Assembly: GCA_044508675.1 (NCBI GenBank)
Contig: JBIQHF010000009.1
Span: 52,858-116,857 of the forward strand
From: Raineyella sp044508675
Lineage (GTDB): Bacteria > Actinomycetota > Actinomycetes > Propionibacteriales > Propionibacteriaceae
Length of the DNA stretch: 64,000 bases
Direction: 5' to 3'
In this document: positions 24,091-34,372 of the stretch, one piece after another
How positions within the stretch are numbered: the stretch's first letter is position 1
Layout: every line of letters starts with the position of its first letter
Notes under the pieces: generated by a model
Database searches by the model: none
What the model was told of the DNA's origin: nothing
What the model saw: the letters and a program-made list of their open reading frames with translations, nothing else
Position numbers and translations under genes: made by a program

Positions 24091-25563
24091 ATGGCCAGGA
24101 CGAAGACTACTTCCCGTGACGCGTACGTCTGTGCCGAGTGCGGGTGGACGACCGCGAAATGGGTCGGCCGCTGCGGCGAGTGCCAGGCGTGGGGCACGGT
24201 CGTCGAGCAGGGCACCCGCACCAACAGCCTGCAGCGCGCCGCCGTCGCGGTCGTCCCTGCCCTCCAGGCCGTGCCGATCTCCGAGGTACGCGGTGAAGCC
24301 GCCCGACGTACGCTGACCGGTGTCGGCGAGCTCGACCGGGTGCTCGGGGGCGGCGTGGTGCCCGGGGCGGTCGTGCTGCTCGCCGGCGAGCCGGGGGTCG
24401 GCAAGTCGACGCTGCTGCTGGAAGTGGCGGCCGCCTGGGCCCGCAACGGCCGCCGCACCTTGTACGTGACCGGCGAGGAGTCGGCCGCCCAGGTGCGGAT
24501 GCGCGCCGAGCGCACCGGGGACCTGTCCGAAGAATTGTTCCTGGCAGCCGAGACCGACCTGGGCACGGTGCTGGGGCACGTGGAGCAGGTCTCCCCCAGT
24601 CTACTGGTGGTCGACTCGGTCCAGACGATGCAGGCCGACACGGCCGATGGCTCGGCCGGCGGCGTGACCCAGGTCCGGGAGGTCACCTCCGCCCTGGTCC
24701 GGGTCGCCAAGCACCGCCACATCGCGGTCATCATCGTCGGCCACGTCACCAAGGACGGCTCCATCGCCGGGCCCCGGTCGCTGGAGCACATCGTCGACGT
24801 GGTGCTGAGCTTCGAGGGTGACCGGCACTCCGGTTTCCGCATGCTCCGGGCCACCAAGAACCGCTTCGGCGCGGCCGATGAGGTGGGGTGCTTCGAGATG
24901 GGCGAGGACGGCATCGTCGAGGTCCCCGACCCCTCCGGCCTCTTCGTCTCCACCTCGGGGAACGGCCCGTCGGTCCCGGGCACCTGCATCACCGTGACCG
25001 TCGAGGGTCGCCGGCCACTGCTGGCCGAGATCCAGTCACTGGTGGCCGTCTCGCCGCTGCAGGTACCGCGTCGGATCAACCAGGGGGTCGACGGGGCCCG
25101 GGTGGCGATGCTGACCGCAGTGCTGGAGCGGCGCACCCGCCTGCCGCTGGGCAAGAAGGACGTCTACGTCTCGACCGTGGGCGGGGCGCGGGTGGTCGAT
25201 CCGGCCGCCGACCTCGCGATCGCCGTGGCGATCGCCTCCGGGACCCGCGACATCGGGCTGCCGCCGGCGATGATGGCGCTCGGCGAGGTCGGCCTGGCCG
25301 GTGAACTGCGCCGGGTGCCCGGGGCCGCACGGCGGGTGGGCGAGGCGATCCGGCTGGGGTTCCGGACCATCCTGGTGCCTGCCTCGTCAGAGCCCGACCT
25401 CGGCCGGCTGCCCGGCTCGGTGCGGGTGCTGGGCGTGGATTCGCTCGCCGACGCCCTCGACCTGCTTGGCCTGATGAGTGGGGGTGACGCCAAAGCCCCT
25501 AGACTGATCACCAGTATTCATCCCCAGAGCCCCCCAGGATCGAGACAGACAGGTGACCGCTGA
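24091..25563 (+). CDS. radA: DNA repair protein RadA (Sms)
   Basis: 490 residues, the family norm. A C4 zinc finger at the N-terminus (CAECGWTTAKWVGRCGEC), a RecA-like ATPase core with Walker A GEPGVGKSTLL near 105, the RadA-specific KNRFG motif (ATKNRFGAADEVG), and a C-terminal Lon-protease-like domain. RadA is a hexameric helicase-like factor that drives branch migration of recombination intermediates. It overlaps disA by 11 nt; the two are usually paired, and RadA can restrain DisA cyclase activity (known in Bacillus). It appears leaderless. Confidence 0.96.
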   Translation: MARTKTTSRDAYVCAECGWTTAKWVGRCGECQAWGTVVEQGTRTNSLQRAAVAVVPALQAVPISEVRGEAARRTLTGVGELDRVLGGGVVPGAVVLLAGEPGVGKSTLLLEVAAAWARNGRRTLYVTGEESAAQVRMRAERTGDLSEELFLAAETDLGTVLGHVEQVSPSLLVVDSVQTMQADTADGSAGGVTQVREVTSALVRVAKHRHIAVIIVGHVTKDGSIAGPRSLEHIVDVVLSFEGDRHSGFRMLRATKNRFGAADEVGCFEMGEDGIVEVPDPSGLFVSTSGNGPSVPGTCITVTVEGRRPLLAEIQSLVAVSPLQVPRRINQGVDGARVAMLTAVLERRTRLPLGKKDVYVSTVGGARVVDPAADLAIAVAIASGTRDIGLPPAMMALGEVGLAGELRRVPGAARRVGEAIRLGFRTILVPASSEPDLGRLPGSVRVLGVDSLADALDLLGLMSGGDAKAPRLITSIHPQSPPGSRQTGDR

Positions 25564-26611
25564 CGACCACAGCCGGATCAATCGGTTCCGTGCTCTGACT
25601 GCTCCTGGCACTCCGCTCAGGCACGGTCTGGAGCGCATCGTGAAGGGTCGCACCGGAGCCCTGGTGGTGCTGGGCTGTACGCCGCAGGTCGAGGAACTGA
25701 TGACCGGCGGATTCCATCTGGACACCCCGCTGACTCCGCAGAACCTGCGTGAGCTCGCCAAGATGGACGGAGCCATCGTCCTGAGCAGCGACCTGACCCG
25801 GATCGTCGCCGCGGGGGTCCAGCTGATGCCCGACGCCTCCCACGACACCGTCGAGACCGGCACCCGGCACCGGACCGCCGACCGGGTGTCCCGCCAGACC
25901 GGTGTCCCGACCGTGTCGGTGTCGGCCTCGATGCAGATGCTCAGCCTGTTCATCGATGGGGAACGCCTCACCCTCCCCGATCCCGGCGCGATCCTGGGAC
26001 GGGCCGACCAGGCCTTGCGGACGCTGGAGCGGTACACCAAGCGCCTCAACGAGGTCGCCAACCGGCTGTCCGCCCTGGAGATCCGGGACCAAGTGACGGT
26101 CCGCGACGTGGCGGTCGTGCTGCAGCGGCTGGAGATGGTGCACCGGATCGACGAGGAGCTGGACGGCTACGTCATCGAGCTCGGCACCGAGGGCCGGCTG
26201 ATCAACCTCCAGGTCCGCGAGCTCGAATCGGGTCTGGGCAATCTCACCGAGATGCTGGTCGAGGACTACCGCGACGAGGCCGCCGGTATCGGGTTCAACC
26301 TCGACGCGCTCGACCGGCTCAGCACTTCCGAACTGGTCGACCTCGCCGCGATCGCACAGGCCGTCGGTTTCGGCACGACAGACCTGGAAGCCCAGCTGTA
26401 CCCGCGCGGGTTGCGGCAGCTGTTCCGGGTGAGCTCGTTGCCCAAGGGCATTGCCGAGCGGCTGCTGGAGCACTTCGGGTCGCTCCAGGAGGTGTTCGCC
26501 GCCTCGCTGGGAGACCTCCAGGCGGTCGAGGGCGTCGGGTTGCGACGGGCGCGGGCGATCCGGGATGCGCTCGCCTGGATGGCCGAGGCGGAGTTCGACG
26601 AGCTGGCCTGA
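25553..26611 (+). CDS. disA: DNA integrity scanning protein DisA, diadenylate cyclase
   Basis: 352 residues. It makes cyclic di-AMP from two ATP and pauses at branched DNA. The N-terminal DAC domain has both signature motifs: DGAIVLSSD (DGA) and GTRHRTADRV (RHR). A helical linker follows, and the C-terminus has RuvA-like helix-hairpin-helix DNA-binding motifs (SLGDLQAVEGVGLRRARAI). The GTG start lies inside the radA 3' end, giving translational coupling. No c-di-AMP phosphodiesterase is in the window. Confidence 0.96.
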   Translation: MTADDHSRINRFRALTAPGTPLRHGLERIVKGRTGALVVLGCTPQVEELMTGGFHLDTPLTPQNLRELAKMDGAIVLSSDLTRIVAAGVQLMPDASHDTVETGTRHRTADRVSRQTGVPTVSVSASMQMLSLFIDGERLTLPDPGAILGRADQALRTLERYTKRLNEVANRLSALEIRDQVTVRDVAVVLQRLEMVHRIDEELDGYVIELGTEGRLINLQVRELESGLGNLTEMLVEDYRDEAAGIGFNLDALDRLSTSELVDLAAIAQAVGFGTTDLEAQLYPRGLRQLFRVSSLPKGIAERLLEHFGSLQEVFAASLGDLQAVEGVGLRRARAIRDALAWMAEAEFDELA

Positions 26612-26622
26612 GACCGACGGCG

Positions 26623-27366
26623 TCAGCGCAGCCCCATCACCTTCTGGGCCGGCTTCGCCTCGGGGATCTCGGCGGTCGCCACGTAGGTTCCGGGCAGCAG
26701 TGCTGTCGAGGAGATCGTGCAGTCGGCCGAGGATCGCTGGCCCGACCAGGCGATGTCGACCGGCAGGCCGGCCCCCGGCTCGAGGACCTGGGGTCCCACC
26801 GGGGTCAACCACTCCGCGCAGTCCTTGGTGGACCAGATCCGGTCGGTGCCCGAGTAGATCCGCAGCTCGAAGGCTGCGGGGTCGATGCCGGTGCGGCACG
26901 GTTCCTGCGAGCCATTGGTGACGGTCACGGTGAACGTGGTCTGGGCCCCGATCCCGGCCCCGGCACCGCCAGCCAGAGCCACCTGGAGGTCGGCCGGCCG
27001 GCAGTCCACCGGCTCGGGCGGGGCGGGCGGGGCGGGCGGCGTCTCCGGCACGGCAGAGGTCTCCGGCACGGCAGGCGCCTCCGGCGTCGCTCCGGCGGGG
27101 TCGGCGTCGGCCGAACCGGTCGCGGGACCGACCACGTCGGTCAACGGCCCGGTCACTTCCGGCGCGGGTTCCTGCGTGGGGGGCGGGGCGCCCAGCACCA
27201 GCGGTGTCGGGCTCGCGGCGGGCACCGCCATCGGCTCCGAACGGCCGGGCCGGGCCAGGGCGACGGTGATGATGACGACCAGCACCACGCCGACCGCGAC
27301 GACGGCGCGGCGGAACCAATAGACCTGTGGTTCCTCGGGACCTACCGGGTGCAACATGCCGCTCAT
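26623..27366 (-). CDS. Membrane-anchored Pro-rich protein with C-terminal DUF4232-like domain
   Basis: 247 residues. One membrane helix (about 18-39, AVVAVGVVLVVIITVALA), a 75-residue Pro/Ala/Glu-rich linker, then an exported domain of about 120 residues with four cysteines (DCRPADLQ, EPCRTG, TKDCAEW, SADCTI), probably two disulfides. The beta-rich pattern FTVTVTNGSQEPC resembles DUF4232/Ig-like domains. A minus-strand membrane protein sits between disA and mutY in mycobacteria too (Rv3587c, from memory). Function unknown. A TATGGT -10 lies 6 nt before the ATG, so it is probably leaderless. Confidence 0.8.
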   Translation of the reverse strand: MSGMLHPVGPEEPQVYWFRRAVVAVGVVLVVIITVALARPGRSEPMAVPAASPTPLVLGAPPPTQEPAPEVTGPLTDVVGPATGSADADPAGATPEAPAVPETSAVPETPPAPPAPPEPVDCRPADLQVALAGGAGAGIGAQTTFTVTVTNGSQEPCRTGIDPAAFELRIYSGTDRIWSTKDCAEWLTPVGPQVLEPGAGLPVDIAWSGQRSSADCTISSTALLPGTYVATAEIPEAKPAQKVMGLR

Positions 27367-27372
27367 GGAAAC

Positions 27373-27378
27373 ACCATA
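27373..27378 (-). promoter_or_regulatory. -10 of leaderless membrane-protein gene
   Basis: TATGGT on the minus strand, 6 nt (GTTTCC) before ATG 27366. Confidence 0.5.
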
Positions 27379-27418
27379 CGGACCTCGGTCCCTGGGAAAG
27401 CGGAGGCGCGCCCTCGCC

Positions 27419-27424
27419 TAGGCT
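27419..27424 (+). promoter_or_regulatory. -10 of leaderless mutY
   Basis: TAGGCT, then GATCGG, then GTG 27431. Confidence 0.65.
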
Positions 27425-27430
27425 GATCGG

Positions 27431-28342
27431 GTGCCTGCCCGTCCTTTCCTCGCCGACCCGACGGTCGTGGTCCCCCGGACCATCGACTGGTACACGGTGA
27501 ACGCCCGCGACCTGCCGTGGCGTCGCCCCGACTGCACTCCGTGGGGAGTGATGGTCAGCGAGTTCATGCTCCAGCAGACACCGGTCGCGCGCGTGCTGGG
27601 GCCGTGGCACGACTGGATGGAGCGTTGGCCGACCCCGGCCTCGCTCGCGGTCTCCCCGGCCGGGGAGGCCGTACGGATGTGGGGTCGGCTCGGCTATCCC
27701 CGTCGGGCCCTGCGCCTGCACGGCGCCGCCCGGGTCATCGACGCCGAGCACGACGGCGTGGTCCCGTCAACGCTCGAGGAGCTACGTGCCCTGCCGGGAG
27801 TGGGCGACTACACCGCCGCAGCGGTGGCCTCCTTCGCCCACGGGCAGCGGGCCCTCGTCCTCGACACCAATGTCCGCCGGGTGCTCGCCCGCGTCGCCCT
27901 CGGCGAGGCCCGGCCGGCACCCCACGTACGGGTCGCGGAACGTTCGCTGGCCGAGTCCTTCCTGCCCGAGGAGGCCGGCACCGCCGCCCGGTGGGCGGCC
28001 GCGTCGATGGAGCTCGGCGCGCTGGTGTGCACCGCGCGGTCCCCGCAGTGCGAGGCCTGCCCCCTGACCGAGATCTGCGCCTGGCAGCTCGCCGGGCGAC
28101 CCGAGGGCACGCACCGGGCACGGAGCCAGAGCTACGAGGGCACCGATCGGCAGTGCCGGGGTGCGGTGCTCGCGGTACTCCGCGACACGCATGCCCCGGT
28201 GGCGACGGCCGAGCTACGCGCGACCTGGCCGGCTCCGCGGGCAACCGACATGGGGCAGTTCGACCGGGCGCTGGCCACTCTCGCGGCCGACGGCCTCATC
28301 GTCCCGGTCGGGGAGGGCCACTGGGAGTTGCCGGCCGACTGA
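27431..28342 (+). CDS. mutY: A/G-specific adenine DNA glycosylase
   Basis: 303 residues. It removes adenine mispaired with 8-oxoguanine. The N-terminal RDLPWRR and EFMLQQTPVARV carry the catalytic Glu-type region, LPGVGDYTAAAVASFA is the helix-hairpin-helix with GVGD, and VLDTNVRRVLAR follows. The [4Fe-4S] cluster cysteines are in CTARSPQCEACPLTEIC. The chain is short: the C-terminal NUDIX-like 8-oxoG recognition domain is reduced to about 90 residues, as in other Actinobacteria. The GTG start 6 nt after TAGGCT suggests a leaderless mRNA. Confidence 0.95.
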   Translation: MPARPFLADPTVVVPRTIDWYTVNARDLPWRRPDCTPWGVMVSEFMLQQTPVARVLGPWHDWMERWPTPASLAVSPAGEAVRMWGRLGYPRRALRLHGAARVIDAEHDGVVPSTLEELRALPGVGDYTAAAVASFAHGQRALVLDTNVRRVLARVALGEARPAPHVRVAERSLAESFLPEEAGTAARWAAASMELGALVCTARSPQCEACPLTEICAWQLAGRPEGTHRARSQSYEGTDRQCRGAVLAVLRDTHAPVATAELRATWPAPRATDMGQFDRALATLAADGLIVPVGEGHWELPAD

Positions 28343-28349
28343 TCGCCGA

Positions 28350-29072
28350 TCAGCCGACCGTGGGAACCGCGACCTGGTCGGTACGCCGCCCGGGCAGGAC
28401 ATCGGCGCCGAGCAGCCGGAGCAGGTCGACCTCGTCGGAGGCCACGGCGAGTCCTCGGGCGCGTTCGTCATCGGTGCCGTAGCCCCAGCCGACCATGATC
28501 GTCGCCAGGCCGTTCGCAGCCGCGCCGTCGATGTCGTGGATCTTGTCGCCGACCATGACCACCACCGCGGTGTCGGCTCCGGCCGTACGGAGGCGGCCCA
28601 GCGCGTCGGTCACCACGGCGGCCTTGTCGGCATTGGCGTCGCCCTCCCCGGCGCCGCAGATGGCCAGGAACCGGTCGGCCAGGCCGTGGTGGTCCAACAG
28701 GTCCTGCGCAGCGGTCTCGCGCTTGGACGTGGCCACGGCGAGCGGCAAGCCGGTCGCGGCCAGTCCGTCGAGCAGCGGTCGGGTCTGGGCAAACAGCGGT
28801 GCTTCGCGCATCGTCGTCGCGTACAGCGCACGGTAGTGGGCGACCACCTCGTCGACGGGCACCTCGGGCACCAGCTCTGCCAGCGTCCTGCGCACCGGTG
28901 GCCCGACGAAACGTCGCAGGTCCTCGGGATCGTACGTGTGGCCGTAGTCCGCCGCGACCCGGGCCAGGGCCCGGGTGATCGTCGGGGCGGAGTCGAGCAT
29001 GGTCCCGTCGAGGTCGAGGAGGACAGCGGTCGGGGCGGGGTCGAGTCGACGGCCGGAAGTCACGCGCAGCAT
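28350..29072 (-). CDS. HAD-family hydrolase, phosphoglycolate phosphatase-like
   Basis: 240 residues, HAD subfamily IA with a helical C1 cap. Motif I is LLDLDGTMLDS (nucleophile Asp), motif II is in VATSKRET, motif III is the Lys of ADKAAVV, and motif IV is VMVGDKIHDI. Phosphoglycolate phosphatases and pyrophosphatase PpaX share this pattern, so the substrate is uncertain. The gene faces mutY tail to tail, 8 nt apart. The start ATG is 6 nt after a minus-strand TAGGCT. Confidence 0.85.
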   Translation of the reverse strand: MLRVTSGRRLDPAPTAVLLDLDGTMLDSAPTITRALARVAADYGHTYDPEDLRRFVGPPVRRTLAELVPEVPVDEVVAHYRALYATTMREAPLFAQTRPLLDGLAATGLPLAVATSKRETAAQDLLDHHGLADRFLAICGAGEGDANADKAAVVTDALGRLRTAGADTAVVVMVGDKIHDIDGAAANGLATIMVGWGYGTDDERARGLAVASDEVDLLRLLGADVLPGRRTDQVAVPTVG

Positions 29073-29078
29073 GCCGCC

Positions 29079-29084
29079 AGCCTA
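29079..29084 (-). promoter_or_regulatory. -10 of leaderless HAD gene
   Basis: TAGGCT (minus strand), GGCGGC spacer, ATG 29072. Confidence 0.65.
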
Positions 29085-29118
29085 GGCGACGTACGTCCGG
29101 GCCCCGGGGCCACCGGTC

Positions 29119-29817
29119 CTAGCGCTCCAATAGGGCCTGCCACCCGGTGCCACACGCCTCGTCCATGCTCCGGGCGTCGGTCAGGGTCTCGACGTACGCG
29201 GTGAGGCCGGGGCGGAGCGGCCCCATCTCCACCCCGTCCCCCAGCGCGGTCATGCAGTCGGTGAGGAGTTCCAGGCCGTCCGCGCCCTGCAGGGGAGCGG
29301 AGGCGATGTCGGCGAAGTACCGGTTGGCGTTGGCTTGGAGTGCCTCGTACTTCTCGGCGGTCCCGGTCACCAGGTACTGCTCCACATGGTTCCATTCGTG
29401 GGCCGCCACGTGCTTCACGTACTGCGGGTGCTCATCGCGAAGTGACGGGTCGAGGACCACCTTCTTGGCCCGCACCGCGCTGCTGTAGCTGTCCCTACCG
29501 ACCGTACGGGTCACCTCCCCGACTGTCTGGGCCGCCACGTTCCCGTCCAAGTCCTCGACGGTCACCGGGTAGTCGTGGCAGTTGCCGACCGCGAGCGTCT
29601 CGGCGCAGGTCTGCAGGGCGATGGTGATGATGTCCTCACTGCCGGCGAGGGGCTGGGGCGTCGGCTCGCTGGCGGTGGTCTCGGGGGGCAGCTCGGCCGG
29701 GACGTGCAGGACACCGCCGCTGGAGAAGGTCATGGTCACCACTGCGACCACCACTACAGCGAGGACCGTCAAAGTCCTCAGGACGAACATCCCCACGCGA
29801 GGTCCCATGGTGCCCAT
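29119..29817 (-). CDS. Membrane-anchored protein with HExxH motif
   Basis: 232 residues; no named family recognised. An N-terminal hydrophobic segment (about 10-31, VLRTLTVLAVVVVAVVTMTF) acts as a signal anchor. A short Pro/Thr linker and an extracytoplasmic domain follow. The stretch KHVAAHEWNHVEQYL is an HExxH zinc-binding motif (HEWNH) of zincin metallopeptidases. Four cysteines (QTCAET, GNCHDY, TDCMTA, EACGTG) suggest disulfides. The likely third ligand is not obvious, so peptidase activity is inference. ATG 29808 is an alternative start. It lies downstream of clpC on the same strand, with the clpC terminator in between. Confidence 0.72.
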   Translation of the reverse strand: MGTMGPRVGMFVLRTLTVLAVVVVAVVTMTFSSGGVLHVPAELPPETTASEPTPQPLAGSEDIITIALQTCAETLAVGNCHDYPVTVEDLDGNVAAQTVGEVTRTVGRDSYSSAVRAKKVVLDPSLRDEHPQYVKHVAAHEWNHVEQYLVTGTAEKYEALQANANRYFADIASAPLQGADGLELLTDCMTALGDGVEMGPLRPGLTAYVETLTDARSMDEACGTGWQALLER

Positions 29818-29882
29818 GGTGCCACGGACGTCCTGCTGCCTCGAGTCGCTGCCCCATCCCCTGGTGACGACTGGTGACAGTG

Positions 29883-29922
29883 AGAGCCCCCGACCCGGCT
29901 ACTGCACCGGATCGGGGGCTCT
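29883..29922 (-). terminator. Terminator of clpC
   Basis: A long hairpin 17 bp after the clpC stop: AGAGCCCCCGA pairs with TCGGGGGCTCT, continued by an inner CCGG/CCGG after a one-base bulge on each side, with an 8-nt loop. It would form on either strand. Confidence 0.75.
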
Positions 29923-29938
29923 GGTTGATCAGGGGTGA

Positions 29939-32503
<2,565 letters not shown>

Positions 32504-32695
32504 AGAATCTCCTCCATCTGCGGTTGATCGGGCTGATCTGACCGCGGCATCCCGATCCTCCCGGGGTGCGTCAAGTCTAGTAACTCCGGATCATCCGGCA
32601 ATGTTCCCGATCAGAAGATCTGTTCGCCTGCAGCGCAACAACAGTGACGGACCGGTCCCCCGGCACCCTGCCGCCCACAGTACCGGGACGCACGA

Positions 32696-32727
32696 TCGCT
32701 CGCTCCGACCGGGGCCGGAGCGAGCGA
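32696..32727 (-). terminator. Terminator of lsr2
   Basis: A perfect 12-bp stem, TCGCTCGCTCCG with CGGAGCGAGCGA, and an 8-nt loop, 24 bp beyond the lsr2 stop. Confidence 0.75.
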
Positions 32728-32750
32728 CGGGGTGGTAATGCTGGGACGGG

Positions 32751-33083
32751 TCAGGCGTGCGCCTGCTCGTACGCGGTGCGAATATTGGCCGGCACACGGC
32801 CACGATCGGAGATCTCCATGTTCTGGGACCGAGCCCATTCACGGATCGCCGTGGCCGACGCCTCGGAGTCACTGCTGGAGGGAGACTTCCTCGACGACGT
32901 GCGACGGCCACTCACTCGGCGCGCATGGGAAATCCACGGGGCCATGGCCTCCTGGAGTTCCGCATAGTGCTCCTCATTGAGATCGATCTCGTAGGAGACG
33001 CCTTCGAACGTGAAGGCGACCTGGTGCTGAGCAGGCGTGGCATCGAGGTCATCCTCGAGAATCAGCATGGTTCTGCGAGCCAT
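32751..33083 (-). CDS. lsr2: Nucleoid-associated xenogeneic silencer Lsr2
   Basis: 110 residues from ATG 33083 (AAAGG upstream); the longer in-frame start is not supported. Lsr2 is the actinobacterial H-NS analogue: it bridges AT-rich DNA and silences acquired genes. The N-terminal dimerisation domain is MARRTMLILEDDLD to about 60. The C-terminal DNA-binding domain is REWARSQNMEISDRGRVPANI, with the RGR minor-groove hook. The linker is Ser/Arg-rich (VSGRRTSSRKSPSSSDSEAS). Its own upstream region (33084-33260) is markedly AT-richer than the surroundings, consistent with autoregulation. Confidence 0.96.
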   Translation of the reverse strand: MARRTMLILEDDLDATPAQHQVAFTFEGVSYEIDLNEEHYAELQEAMAPWISHARRVSGRRTSSRKSPSSSDSEASATAIREWARSQNMEISDRGRVPANIRTAYEQAHA

Positions 33084-33265
33084 CTGAGGCCTTTCTGGGA
33101 GTACACCGACAGGTGAAGGCAGTGGATAATTCCATCGTGGCGACCCGCGCGACCGAATGCCGCACCACACGGTTCACCGCCGATCTTTACAACAATCCTA
33201 GGCTAGTCAATCCCAGATTGGAAATGGGCCGACAATCAAAATGTGGAACGGTTAGGCCCCCAACA

Positions 33266-34363
33266 ATGCCCACTTCGAGGATCGATCCCGACGACTGCGA
33301 GGCTGCAATGGACTGGCTGGATGAATGGTGGTCGGCGATGCTGGGCCCCGAGGGATTCTGGCACCGAGAAGATCCGTCCGACCATTTTCACACAGCTGTC
33401 GGAGATAGGGCCGATCCGTATCTGACGGCAGAATTCGCCCGAGCACTGATGTGGGTCGCCCGCAACGCCCGGCCACCGATTCACGGAAATCGCGGACCAT
33501 CGGTCGCCCCGGTCGGCAGCCCCGCCCCGTTGGCGGGCATGGTCGACCTGGGGGCGGCCGACGGGGCGTTGCTGCGCGCTGTTTCCGCCGAGCAGCCGGA
33601 CTGGTCGCTCCTCGGCGTGGACGTACGTCCGGCACCCGAACTGCCGGCTGCCGCCACCTGGATCCAGGCGGTCTGGGACATACGGGCATCGTGCTGGACC
33701 ACAGCGACGGGACGGCCGGCCCCGACGCCGTGGGCCGAACAGGCCCGCAGCGGACCGCTGCTCGTCGTGGCCCATGAATGGCTCGACGAGCTGCCGTGCC
33801 GGGTGGCCCGGCGACATGGTCAGGACGACTGGGAACTGCTCGGCCCGGACGGCCCGACCGGCGCCAGCCCCGACGCCGAGGAGTCGGCCTGGCTCCGGGC
33901 CTGGGCCGGCGACGCCGAGATCGTCGAGATCGGCCTGACCCGTGACCTGGCCTGGGCCGCCATCGCGCGTGACCTGCCGGCCGGGAGCCTGCTGGTGGCC
34001 GTCGACTACGGGCACGTGCGGGAGTCGCGCCCCACGCGGGGGTCGCTGGTCGGCTACCGCCAGGGCCGCATCGTCCCACCGGTCCCGGACGGGCACACCA
34101 ACATCACCGCCCCGGTGGCGATCGATGCGCTGGCGGCCGCGGTGGAACACGTACCGGGCATCGTCGCCCGGCTCCGGGCACGACAGGCCCAGGTGGTGGC
34201 GGACTCCACACCCGGCCCCGGCCCGGGGACGGCCGCTGCTCCCCTGGCGGCTCTCCTGGCCGCGAACCGGAGACGAGTCCTGGCCGACCCGGCCCGCTTT
34301 GGCGCCAACTGGTGGCTGGTCCACCACGTCGGGGAGAGTCCACGGGCCGATAGGACACTCTAG
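33266..34363 (+). CDS. MidA/NDUFAF7-family SAM-dependent methyltransferase
   Basis: 365 residues from ATG 33266, which lies 7 nt after TAGGCC and so is probably leaderless. The open frame extends upstream, but that part is the AT-rich lsr2 promoter. Class I methyltransferase with motif I MVDLGAADGALLRAV (about 92-106), VVAHEWLDELPCRV as the MidA-type motif IV, and GSLLVAVDYGH. In eukaryotes, family members (NDUFAF7/MidA) methylate an arginine of the complex I subunit NDUFS2. Here the next gene is a NuoD/NDUFS2 paralogue, which supports a related role, but the substrate is not shown. Confidence 0.8.
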   Translation: MPTSRIDPDDCEAAMDWLDEWWSAMLGPEGFWHREDPSDHFHTAVGDRADPYLTAEFARALMWVARNARPPIHGNRGPSVAPVGSPAPLAGMVDLGAADGALLRAVSAEQPDWSLLGVDVRPAPELPAAATWIQAVWDIRASCWTTATGRPAPTPWAEQARSGPLLVVAHEWLDELPCRVARRHGQDDWELLGPDGPTGASPDAEESAWLRAWAGDAEIVEIGLTRDLAWAAIARDLPAGSLLVAVDYGHVRESRPTRGSLVGYRQGRIVPPVPDGHTNITAPVAIDALAAAVEHVPGIVARLRARQAQVVADSTPGPGPGTAAAPLAALLAANRRRVLADPARFGANWWLVHHVGESPRADRTL

Positions 34364-34366
34364 GCT
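34361..34366 (+). promoter_or_regulatory. -10 of leaderless nuoD-like gene, made from the upstream stop codon
   Basis: TAGGCT, whose first three bases are the TAG stop of the methyltransferase gene, then GGGGCC, then ATG 34373. Confidence 0.65.
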
Positions 34367-34372
34367 GGGGCC

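Noticed and set aside
32504..32750. HspR (HAIR) or ClgR sites upstream of clpC.
   Set aside because: Only half-site resemblance (CTTGAC); not enough to call.
33113..33265. An N-terminal extension of the MidA-like gene of 51 codons.
   Set aside because: This is the AT-rich lsr2 promoter region, and homologues start near ATG 33266, which has its own -10 at leaderless spacing.
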